Source: an uncultured Clostridia bacterium (GTDB lineage Bacteria > Bacillota > Clostridia > Christensenellales > UBA1242). Taken from it: DNA of 5,065 nt. Made by a program: the position numbers and the translations under genes. The stretch is taken from positions 1 through 5,065 of the forward strand of contig CAKVHQ010000039.1 of assembly GCA_934749845.1 (NCBI GenBank), written 5' to 3'. Numbering within the stretch: position 1 is the stretch's first letter; each line of letters opens with the position of its first letter. Below the pieces are notes generated by a model. It saw only the letters and a program-made list of their open reading frames with translations, did no database searches and was not told the origin of the DNA. This document shows, in pieces, positions 1 through 5,039 of the stretch.

Positions 1-1
1 A

Positions 2-79
2 TCTGTCGACACGATTGAGCGGATCTGCGATGGGTTGGGCATTACCATGTCGGAGTTCTTTGCGAGAAAGGGCGCATGA
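2..79 (+). CDS. XRE-family HTH regulator, C-terminal fragment (5' end outside window)
   Basis: Only the last 25 codons and the stop are present, in the frame starting at base 2. The peptide contains DTIERICDGLGITMSEFF, which matches the end of the Cro/C1-type (XRE) helix-turn-helix domain: the last helix of the fold is commonly followed by a Gly-Ile-Thr/Ser turn and a SEFF or AEFF ending. The known family role is DNA-binding transcriptional regulation. Here the protein ends straight after the HTH domain (ARKGA, then stop), so it may be a small single-domain regulator or the HTH may be its last domain; the missing upstream part decides this. By hand count the fragment is 42/78 G+C, richer than the start of the downstream cluster. 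A partial copy of its 3' end recurs at 4960-4989. Confidence 0.8.
   Translation, partial: SVDTIERICDGLGITMSEFFARKGA
47..66 (+). repeat. 20-bp direct repeat, left copy (inside XRE gene end)
   Basis: This copy is identical to 4960-4979 and in the same orientation, about 4.9 kb apart. The two bracket the sigma-factor cluster. The repeat falls in coding sequence for MSEFFA plus two bases, near the XRE stop codon, where integrative elements often recombine. Confidence 0.6.
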
Positions 80-96
80 TTCTCTTTTTGACTTTA

Positions 97-138
97 ATGG
101 AACTCCACGCTGCCAAATCGGGTAGCGAGGAGTTCCAT
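97..138. other. Long imperfect hairpin just downstream of the XRE gene
   Basis: Bases 97-114 pair with 121-138 around a 6-base loop (115-120). The stem is 18 bp with one A-A mismatch (107/128) and one G-T wobble (112/123). It begins 17 bases after the XRE stop codon, where a terminator would be expected, but no run of T follows on either strand: the T-rich stretch (81-95) lies before it on the plus strand. It may be a weak or factor-assisted terminator, an mRNA 3'-end stabiliser, or one end of a small inverted-repeat element. The hairpin is seen directly; its function is inferred. Confidence 0.55.
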
Positions 139-204
139 GCTTAGCTGCTATATGTTCTATAACGAAGAATGTAATTGAAACTCTATTGAGATAATCAGCT
201 AAGC
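139..204. repeat. 9-bp inverted repeat with 48-bp spacer
   Basis: GCTTAGCTG at 139-147 is the exact reverse complement of CAGCTAAGC at 196-204. The left arm begins directly after the 97-138 hairpin, so the two could form consecutive stems in one transcript. The spacer is AT-rich and shows no internal stem that I can defend. It may be an extended RNA structure, a split operator, or chance. Confidence 0.3.
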
Positions 205-309
205 AAAGAAGACAATTCTCAGTAAACAGGGGTACACGGTAATAGAATTTAATCATCTACAAAACACGGCCGCTGTGGAGCAATTACTTAAAGCTCTCCA
301 TCTTACTGA

Positions 310-546
310 AACTGCTGCACGGTTGAAAGGATTTACCTACCGTGCTGGACAGAAAATGAGAAAATACCTGAAGCAAATTTTTCGGGACATTGGTATTGCG
401 GAAAAGAAACCTCGCTGGACGGATATGAGATTGAACTATCAATTGACTCAAAGGACAAAACATTCTATATCGTTCGCACTTCTTCAAACGGAGAAGAGCA
501 GGCATATGCAGTGCCGTATGAAAAGCCAGATATAATTGGAAATTAA
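310..546 (+). pseudogene. Probable decayed 3' end of an unidentified coding sequence
   Basis: The frame opened after a TGA at 307-309 runs to a TAA at 544-546 and contains no ATG, GTG or TTG codon, so it cannot start translation here. Its second half nevertheless reads like a real globular protein: a stretch beginning SGHWYCG, then DGYEIELSIDSKDKTFYIVR, then NGEEQAYAVPYEKPD near the stop. It alternates hydrophobic and charged residues as beta-rich extracellular domains do. The competing frame starting at GTG 275 has no ribosome binding site and becomes less protein-like over the same bases. I do not recognise the family. The best reading is a gene remnant that lost its 5' part by deletion or frameshift; a chance open frame remains possible. 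Confidence 0.35.
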
Positions 547-654
547 AACGGGATAGATATTCGCATTTGAAAAAAGTCATGCATAGATGAAATGGAAGGC
601 TTAATTTGCCCGTTTAGTTATTAGAAGAGCAAGAGAGCGGATAGGAGAAATGCT

Positions 655-662
655 GAGGAGGG
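655..662 (+). promoter_or_regulatory. Ribosome binding site of the sigma-factor gene
   Basis: GAGGAGGG lies 6 bases before the ATG at 669. A second ATG at 665-667 is out of frame with the sigma factor and only 2 bases from this site. The spacing supports 669 as the start. Confidence 0.75.
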
Positions 663-668
663 TAATGT

Positions 669-1199
669 ATGATTGCGGTATATCTTGCAATGATAGAAAC
701 AGATGAGGATCGTGACAAATTCATGAAATTATATGAGTCCTACGAAAAGAAGCTGTTTGCTGTTGCATTACGTATACTGGAAAACAATGAAAAAGCGGAG
801 GATGCTGTACAGCAAGCGTGGCTCAGAATCATTCAGCATTGGGAGCGAGTAAGCTGCTTGGAATGGGATTTGGCAGGAGGATATGCGGTTACGACTGTAA
901 AAAATGCTGCAATCGATATTCTTCGGCAAGAAAAAAGAGTAGAACCACTCCCTGCGACATGGGACCCTCCAGCTCGTGAAGAAAGCCAAGACGAATATCA
1001 ATACTTGGTTTCATTAATTCAGACATTGCCGGATACATATCGAAGAATCCTTGAGCTAAAGTATGTTGAAGAGTATAGCAATCGAGAAATTGCTAAGCGG
1101 CTAAAAATGAACGAGGCTACTGTAGCAACGAGAGCTAGACGCGGGAAAATGATGCTGAGAGAGCGGCTGGATAAGGAGGGATTTTATGAAGGGTTATGA
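669..1199 (+). CDS. ECF-like sigma-70 family RNA polymerase sigma factor
   Basis: This 176-residue cytoplasmic protein has the two-domain layout of extracytoplasmic-function sigma factors. Region 2 spans about residues 18-90 and includes AEDAVQQAWLRI, the core-binding helix, and a Tyr/Lys/Arg-containing segment (GYAVTTVKNAAIDILRQEKR) where the -10 element is melted. Region 4 spans about residues 114-167 with TLPDTYRRILELKYVEEYSN followed by the -35-binding helix-turn-helix (REIAKRLKMNEATVATRARR). Regions 1 and 3 are absent, as expected for ECF-type factors of this length. The N-terminus, MIAVYLAMIETDEDRDKF, resembles a sigma subgroup I recall from gut clostridia that commonly precedes DUF4367 proteins. 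Such factors direct RNA polymerase to a small regulon, often including their own operon. The stop codon overlaps the next gene by 14 nt, which ties its synthesis to that of its presumed antagonist. The target regulon is not visible here. Confidence 0.92.
   Translation: MIAVYLAMIETDEDRDKFMKLYESYEKKLFAVALRILENNEKAEDAVQQAWLRIIQHWERVSCLEWDLAGGYAVTTVKNAAIDILRQEKRVEPLPATWDPPAREESQDEYQYLVSLIQTLPDTYRRILELKYVEEYSNREIAKRLKMNEATVATRARRGKMMLRERLDKEGFYEGL
1173..1180 (+). promoter_or_regulatory. Ribosome binding site inside the sigma-factor gene
   Basis: AAGGAGGG lies 5 bases before the ATG at 1186 and within the codons for the last residues of the sigma factor. It fixes the start of the membrane protein and indicates translational coupling between the two overlapping genes. 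Confidence 0.8.
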
Positions 1200-2319
1200 T
1201 AGCCTGCTATTTAGAGCCTTAATTGGCGCAAACCAATTGGAATTTAAGGAAAATATGGATTCTGCCGAATCCGCGGAATATAGTTATTCTCCTCGATATA
1301 ATCGCTTCCGTCTGCAAATCTTAGCCGATCCATTCAGATGGGCAAAAAAGAGAAGGAGACCAATGTGGCAGAAAATCATAACAAATGTTGCTTGTATCAT
1401 TCTAGTATGCAGCATTGCATTGGGAGGCTTGATGGTTGTAAGTCCGACGGTCCGGGCAGTAGTATTGAACTGGCTTCGGGATATAAGCGGAAATAGAATC
1501 ACTTACTTTAGCAACGGAGATAGCAGCTTGACCGCAGACAGGGCCTCTTGGCGTCCCACATGGCTCCCAGAGGGATGGGTGGTAACAGATATATATTCCA
1601 GAAGCAGCCGATCGTGGTGGAGCTTTAAAGATAGCAATGGATCTGGCGCATCTCTTACATGTGCATGCTTTGATCCATCAGAAGAAAGCATGTCTACAAT
1701 CATCGATACGGATGAGATAGATAAGGCGCACACGACTGTCACAATACAGGAGTATACGGCTGATCTTTATGAGGGAGAAAACGATGCGTTGCTGGTTTGG
1801 GAGGATAAGAATGGATACTTATTCTGGATAAAAGGGTGGATGGTAGATCGAGAAACTGTCGAGCAAATTGCTAATAGCATGACTTACTATCAAGAAGATG
1901 GTATTAGCTATGAAGTGGATGAGATCCCGGATGGATATGAAATGAAGTTCCAGTTTGAGTCAAATGGCGCAATGCAAAACGAATGGGTGAAATCAGGGTC
2001 GGTGCTTACATGGCAGTATATCACGAATCCACTTTGTCCTTGGGAGGAACCTAGTCGCGAATATGAGCTGGTGAATGTTTCCGGAGTGCAAGCAAAGTAT
2101 TGGCCGAACCTAGTATCTGAAGAAGAGGCGTACATTGATTCAACAGCCGGTGCACAGTTTAGTGCCAGAATTGATTATGGCATTGAAAGGACTGCTGTAC
2201 TGATGTGGGAAGATCTTGAAACGAATACGATATTCCGCTTGAGAGGTGTCCTAAGTAAAGAAGATATTTTGTATATGGCTGAGAGCATGACTAGAAGTGA
2301 AAAAAGTAATAAAACCTGA
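1186..2319 (+). CDS. Single-pass membrane protein with two DUF4367-like external repeats; presumed anti-sigma factor/sensor
   Basis: The 377-residue protein has a cytoplasmic N-terminal part (1-63, ending in the positive cluster KKRRR), one membrane helix (about 64-86) and a long external part. Straight after the membrane comes VRAVVLNWLRDISGN, which I recall as a conserved juxtamembrane segment in this family. Two related repeats follow. Repeat 1 (about 121-234) opens with WRPTWLPEGW and contains TADLYEG, LLVWED and the helix VEQIANSM. Repeat 2 (about 242-370) has IPDGYEM, VQAKYWP, VLMWED and EDILYMAESM in the same order. The N-terminal part has no His or Cys, so it is not a zinc-binding (ZAS) anti-sigma domain. 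Overlap with the sigma gene and the topology make it the likely membrane-bound inhibitor of that factor, reading an external signal. The anti-sigma role is inferred from context; the DUF4367 assignment is from memory of the family pattern. Gene 3 carries paralogous external repeats. Confidence 0.85.
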   Translation: MKGYDSLLFRALIGANQLEFKENMDSAESAEYSYSPRYNRFRLQILADPFRWAKKRRRPMWQKIITNVACIILVCSIALGGLMVVSPTVRAVVLNWLRDISGNRITYFSNGDSSLTADRASWRPTWLPEGWVVTDIYSRSSRSWWSFKDSNGSGASLTCACFDPSEESMSTIIDTDEIDKAHTTVTIQEYTADLYEGENDALLVWEDKNGYLFWIKGWMVDRETVEQIANSMTYYQEDGISYEVDEIPDGYEMKFQFESNGAMQNEWVKSGSVLTWQYITNPLCPWEEPSREYELVNVSGVQAKYWPNLVSEEEAYIDSTAGAQFSARIDYGIERTAVLMWEDLETNTIFRLRGVLSKEDILYMAESMTRSEKSNKT

Positions 2320-2382
2320 AATACAAATATTGAGTTGTACGTTCAATAGATAGAAGGGCTGGAAGCTACTTAGAAACGAATA

Positions 2383-2391
2383 GAAAGGAAG
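2383..2391 (+). promoter_or_regulatory. Ribosome binding site of the stalk/DUF4367 gene
   Basis: GAAAGGAAG lies 7 bases before the ATG at 2399 and supports that start. The 79-base gap to the preceding stop shows neither a terminator hairpin nor a convincing promoter. Confidence 0.6.
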
Positions 2392-2398
2392 TGCTCAT

Positions 2399-3574
2399 AT
2401 GAAAAAGAAAATTTTAGCCTATTTCTCTGGAATCTTTGCAACGGTACTTGTTTTGACCATGGTAACAACTGCCCTAGCGGCCTCCGGTAAAGCAACCTTT
2501 AATTTTGTAAATGTCAGCCTGCGGGGAGAGCAAAAAATTGCTGCAGGAGCTGACATTACGGTAGCGAATGGCCAGAAAGTTCCGTCCTCCATTCTCTATA
2601 CTGATGAGAAAGGGGGAAAGACCAATTACCTGCCGATCCGTGCTATCAGCGAGTTGCTTGGCGTGGAAATTAAATACGATTCTGCCACAAAGACAGTGCG
2701 GCTTGAGAAACAGCCGACCGCTGTAGATGCAGGGGCGCTTGGCCAGTGGAGTCGCTCTTTCGAGGCCAATATGGTAGGCTACACGATGTCTGGTTGCAAC
2801 ACAACTCAGTATACCGAAGCGCCGATGTGGCGTCCTACGTGGCTACCGGATGGATGGAAACTATCTGGATTTAGCGTTGAATCACCTAGTAATGCACTCA
2901 TCAAGGTTTCCTATCAACCTGACACGGATATCGTGAACAATAATCTCAGTTTTGAAAGCTTCGCTCCTTCTAATCGAATTTGCCGGGATTTCCTTGGGAA
3001 CGATGTGGATGCCGCCAGTATGCTGCAGAAAGCTACGGTCAACGGCTCAACAGCTGACTTCTTTAAAACAAAGGATTTCAACTTGCTGGTCTGGGCGGAT
3101 ACAGAAGGGAACCTTTTCAAGTTGCGTGGAAATCTTGATCAAGCGAGTTTGGAGCAAATTGCAAGTAGTGTAAAAGAAGTCGGCAAAGATACGCTGCCTG
3201 AATACGACATAAAGTGGGCCCCTGCAGGAAGCAGCAAGACAAGCCGAAACAGTGTCTCTGGATTTGTGAAAGAAACCTGGAAAGATGCGGATGATGTCAG
3301 CTTTGAGTGGCTCTATTCCAGAAACGACCTAGCTTGCCCAGCGAGAACCCCCGAATCTGTTACTGTCAATGGAGCAAAAGCAAAATACTGGAAGGGTAAT
3401 CCGGATGGAGGCTTTGATATCAATTGGGGCGATGAGCAATCTCATGTGTACACGCAAGAGCAGAAGAATCTTCTCGTATGGACGGATTCCAAGGCTAACA
3501 TTACATTCCGAGTTATTGGAATGATGGATAAGGACGAAATGATCAAAATGGCAGAAAGTGTAGTGGTCAAGTGA
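2399..3574 (+). CDS. Secreted protein: copper-amine-oxidase-type stalk domain plus two DUF4367-like repeats
   Basis: The 391-residue product begins with a signal peptide (MKKK, hydrophobic core about 8-22, probable type I cleavage after ALA at residue 27). Residues about 32-104 match the copper amine oxidase N-terminal ('stalk') fold, with the hallmark YLPIRAISELLGVEIKYDSATKTV. This domain is widespread in exported Firmicute proteins and does not imply oxidase activity. Two repeats related to the external part of gene 2 follow. Repeat 1 (about 143-259) opens with WRPTWLPDGW and includes TADFF, LLVWAD and LEQIASSV. Repeat 2 (about 266-389) includes CPARTPE, VNGAKAKYW, LLVWTD and MIKMAESV. The CP residues before VNGAKAKYW match Cys284-Pro285 of gene 2, showing that the second repeats correspond. 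There is no membrane helix after the signal peptide, no lipobox and no sorting motif, so it is probably released or held through the stalk domain. It may share, compete for or deliver the sensor's ligand; this is inference. Confidence 0.88.
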   Translation: MKKKILAYFSGIFATVLVLTMVTTALAASGKATFNFVNVSLRGEQKIAAGADITVANGQKVPSSILYTDEKGGKTNYLPIRAISELLGVEIKYDSATKTVRLEKQPTAVDAGALGQWSRSFEANMVGYTMSGCNTTQYTEAPMWRPTWLPDGWKLSGFSVESPSNALIKVSYQPDTDIVNNNLSFESFAPSNRICRDFLGNDVDAASMLQKATVNGSTADFFKTKDFNLLVWADTEGNLFKLRGNLDQASLEQIASSVKEVGKDTLPEYDIKWAPAGSSKTSRNSVSGFVKETWKDADDVSFEWLYSRNDLACPARTPESVTVNGAKAKYWKGNPDGGFDINWGDEQSHVYTQEQKNLLVWTDSKANITFRVIGMMDKDEMIKMAESVVVK

Positions 3575-3626
3575 AATGGGAGAGCGGTTTTCCAAAAATA
3601 AGAGAGGAAACTTGTGAGAATTGAAG

Positions 3627-3633
3627 AAAGGGG
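3627..3633 (+). promoter_or_regulatory. Ribosome binding site fixing the start of the stalk-only gene
   Basis: AAAGGGG lies 8 bases before the ATG at 3642. An in-frame TTG at 3621 lies upstream of this site and has no clear binding site of its own, so 3642 is preferred. That start also gives an N-terminus (MKKKRNLASFFAG) parallel to the preceding paralogue's MKKKILAYFSG. Confidence 0.65.
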
Positions 3634-3641
3634 TCTCTATC

Positions 3642-4052
3642 ATGAAGAAAAAAAGAAATTTAGCGTCCTTCTTTGCAGGCGTAATGACAGTTCTCTTGGC
3701 ATTTGGTTGCTTGACGAGTGCAATGGCTGCGTCAGGGGAAGTGACATATAATTTCGCCAATGTTACTTTGAATGGCGAGAAAAAGATTTCCGCAGGTTCG
3801 GATATTACCGTTGCAAACGGAGAGAAAGCGCCGTCTTCCATTCTCTATACTGATGTCGCCGGAGGTAAAACCAACTATCTGCCAATTCGAGCCATCAGCG
3901 AATTGCTGGGAATCAGTATTGATTATGATTCTGCAACGAGGACAGTACTCCTGGATAGTCAGGATGAGAGTGATTGGGTGGCAGATGGATACAACGGTTA
4001 TGTTGTAGATCCCAATGGAGAAAAAACAGAGGTTCCGCATCTATCAGATTGA
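3642..4052 (+). CDS. Small secreted stalk-domain protein, paralogue of the N-terminus of the preceding gene
   Basis: This 136-residue protein has a signal peptide (hydrophobic core about 9-24, probable cleavage after AMA at residue 29) and then one copper-amine-oxidase-type stalk domain (about 34-106, with YLPIRAISELLGISIDYDSATRTV). By hand count, 58 of 78 residues from the mature N-terminus (ASG) onward are identical to the matching part of gene 3, and 18-20 base exact runs persist in the DNA, pointing to tandem duplication. After the domain only about 30 residues remain (DESDWVADGYNGY to VPHLSD), with no DUF4367-like repeat. It could be a truncated duplicate of gene 3, or a genuine small partner able to pair with gene 3 through like domains. 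The frame is intact with a good ribosome binding site, which favours a working gene. Cys23 sits in AFGC, which loosely resembles a lipobox, but the AMA type I site fits better. Confidence 0.85.
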   Translation: MKKKRNLASFFAGVMTVLLAFGCLTSAMAASGEVTYNFANVTLNGEKKISAGSDITVANGEKAPSSILYTDVAGGKTNYLPIRAISELLGISIDYDSATRTVLLDSQDESDWVADGYNGYVVDPNGEKTEVPHLSD

Positions 4053-4119
4053 TCTCTGGCAGTAGAAAACGCATCTAATTGTGAGAATATGTATATGGAA
4101 CGATTCGGGTGGTCTTGAA

Positions 4120-4845
4120 ATGAAAAAAACAATAGCTTTTCTTCTTATGTTGCTGCTGCTCTTTTCCTGCTCTGTCTGTGGGAAAGATGATCAGCGTAAT
4201 GAGGGGTCAGGTGACTCGGAAACGGAGCAACAACAGCCTCAAGATGATGACGTCCAGTCCGAAGACAGCACAGACGCCCCAGGGAAAATCGTGTTGGATG
4301 GGACGCCTGTCAGATGGGATGAATTCCCCATGCCCACAGCGGAGACGTTTGGGCTTACCGGGGAGGACGCTATCATTTACAATGCGATTGCTCAAGTTTA
4401 TAACCCAAAGGTTTATGCTGACACATTCAGTCAGTCCCCAGAAGATGTAACGGACCTCAGTCTCCCCGCGTTTGAGATCTATGAGAAGAGCAAAAGCGAA
4501 AATGGGAATACGATCTACTACGGGGTTTTTTACGAGTGTGACTATTATAATCTGGGCAGTGACCTTGCGGATTTGAATAACCCTGTTTATTCACTGGTCA
4601 AAGGAAAATCGCCAGCGAATCTCACAATCGATACACAGGGCAATTTCGTTGATTTCGAGCAGACACCTGAAAGCAGCAATGACCCCTATGGAGATATAAG
4701 ACGGGTTTGCGGCCCTATGACAGAATTGGCGGATTTTCTGTGTGGGGAAACAGAGACTTACTCAAAAGAACCACTTAAGGTCCCTGATTTAAATGCGGAG
4801 GCTATGGTCATCCAATATCTCAATTATTATTTCTGCCAAAGCTAA
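4120..4845 (+). CDS. Lipoprotein of unknown function with acidic linker
   Basis: The 241-residue protein starts MKKTIAFLLM, followed by a leucine-rich core and LLFSC, a plausible lipobox that places the lipid on Cys17 and the protein on the outer face of the membrane. Cys20 follows closely but is preceded by Val, which fits poorly. Residues about 21-55 are a low-complexity acidic and Gln-rich linker. The globular part (about 56-241) contains LTGEDAIIYNAIAQVYNPKV, LPAFEIY, YYGVFYECDYYNLGSDLADL and EAMVIQYLNYYF. I do not recognise a named domain or catalytic motif. The ATG at 4120 is chosen over an in-frame GTG at 4081 because it puts Lys-Lys and the hydrophobic core at the N-terminus; the ribosome binding site (GGGTGG, 4108-4113) is weak. 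A 67-base gap separates it from gene 4, with no visible terminator, so it probably belongs to the same transcript. A sample line of this gene (4261-4320) is 57% G+C by hand count, against 37% for 721-780 in the sigma gene, so it may have a different history. Confidence 0.85.
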   Translation: MKKTIAFLLMLLLLFSCSVCGKDDQRNEGSGDSETEQQQPQDDDVQSEDSTDAPGKIVLDGTPVRWDEFPMPTAETFGLTGEDAIIYNAIAQVYNPKVYADTFSQSPEDVTDLSLPAFEIYEKSKSENGNTIYYGVFYECDYYNLGSDLADLNNPVYSLVKGKSPANLTIDTQGNFVDFEQTPESSNDPYGDIRRVCGPMTELADFLCGETETYSKEPLKVPDLNAEAMVIQYLNYYFCQS

Positions 4846-4852
4846 TCTGCGA

Positions 4853-4894
4853 GTAGCCCTCTTTCCCCAGATCAACTCAGGGGAAGAGGGCTAC
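4853..4894 (+). terminator. Hairpin terminator closing the five-gene cluster
   Basis: GTAGCCCTCTTTCCCC (4853-4868) pairs with GGGGAAGAGGGCTAC (4880-4894) across an 11-base loop; one T is bulged. The GC-rich stem begins 7 bases after the lipoprotein stop codon. The following bases are pyrimidine-rich (TTCCCTATCTT) but not a pure T run, so termination may be partial. Confidence 0.7.
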
Positions 4895-4924
4895 TTCCCT
4901 ATCTTGCCCCCAGATGGGACCGAC

Positions 4925-4943
4925 TTTTGCTGCAGAAGCAAAA
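4925..4943. other. Short 7-bp hairpin
   Basis: TTTTGCT (4925-4931) pairs with AGCAAAA (4937-4943) around a 5-base loop. It lies between the cluster terminator and the orphan XRE end. It could be chance or a small secondary structure; no function is claimed. Confidence 0.3.
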
Positions 4944-4959
4944 TCACCTCAGCAGCAGG

Positions 4960-4979
4960 ATGTCGGAGTTCTTTGCGAG
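4960..4979 (+). repeat. 20-bp direct repeat, right copy
   Basis: This copy is identical to 47-66. It begins exactly where similarity to the XRE gene begins, making it a candidate junction between inserted and original sequence. Confidence 0.6.
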
Positions 4980-4989
4980 GAAAGGTTGA
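4960..4989 (+). pseudogene. Orphan copy of the 3' end of an XRE regulator gene
   Basis: These ten codons read MSEFFARKG and stop, the same nine residues as the end of the XRE fragment at 47-73, which has one further Ala before its stop. The first 20 bases (4960-4979) are identical to 47-66. The next differences are all third-position and silent (AGG/AGA, AAA/AAG, GGT/GGC), which shows that both copies descend from translated sequence. Immediately upstream of 4960 the resemblance to the XRE gene ends, so this is a displaced 3' end and not a gene. Confidence 0.65.
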
Positions 4990-4998
4990 TACGGAAAA

Positions 4999-5039
4999 AA
5001 TCAATCTCAGCCACTCAAAATAAGTGGCTGAGATTGATT
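4999..5039 (-). terminator. Strong hairpin terminator for a minus-strand gene to the right
   Basis: Bases 4999-5015 and 5023-5039 form a perfect 17-bp stem around a 7-base loop. Six A on the plus strand (4995-5000), the last two within the stem, give a T run after the hairpin when read on the minus strand, the form of an intrinsic terminator. It therefore predicts a convergent gene beyond the right edge. It could also slow plus-strand transcripts, though there the hairpin is followed by TCGTATATC and not a T run. Confidence 0.75.

Larger units (their letters stand above)
80..668. other. 589-bp region without an intact gene
   Basis: This interval separates the XRE fragment from the sigma-factor gene. 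It contains the hairpin at 97-138, the inverted repeat at 139-204 and the coding-like fragment at 310-546. The last 120 bases (547-668) should hold the promoter of the downstream cluster. I looked for sigma-A boxes and ECF-type boxes (GGAAC-like -35, CGT-like -10) at normal spacing and found none I can defend. No tRNA-like fold or recognisable riboswitch is visible. Confidence 0.5.

Noticed and set aside
275..535. Open frame starting at GTG 275, 86 codons
   Set aside because: It has no ribosome binding site, and the alternative frame over 310-546 looks more protein-like, especially after about 415.
567..595. TTGAAA as a possible -35 box upstream of the sigma gene
   Set aside because: No acceptable -10 box lies 16-18 bases downstream.
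2329..2347. ATTGA/TCAAT inverted repeat between genes 2 and 3
   Set aside because: The arms are only 5 bp in AT-rich sequence, which is easily due to chance; no promoter boxes lie at a suitable spacing.
2480..2710. Reading gene 3 as a copper amine oxidase
   Set aside because: Only the small N-terminal stalk-type domain is present; the catalytic domain with its topaquinone Tyr and copper-binding His residues is absent.
3329..3841. 170-codon minus-strand open frame
   Set aside because: It lies antisense across the end of gene 3, the gap and the start of gene 4, all of which are well supported on the plus strand; its translation shows no recognisable domain.
4097..4101. GGAAC as a possible ECF -35 element before the lipoprotein gene
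   Set aside because: It lies only 18 bases before the start codon, leaving no room for a -10 element and leader.
4081..4119. Upstream GTG start for the lipoprotein
   Set aside because: It would add 13 residues (RICIWNDSGGLE after the start) before the Lys-Lys and hydrophobic core, spoiling a normal lipoprotein signal peptide.
4793..5023. 76-codon plus-strand open frame overlapping the end of the lipoprotein gene
   Set aside because: It runs through the cluster terminator and into the final hairpin in a frame different from both the lipoprotein and the XRE remnant, and shows no ribosome binding site or domain.
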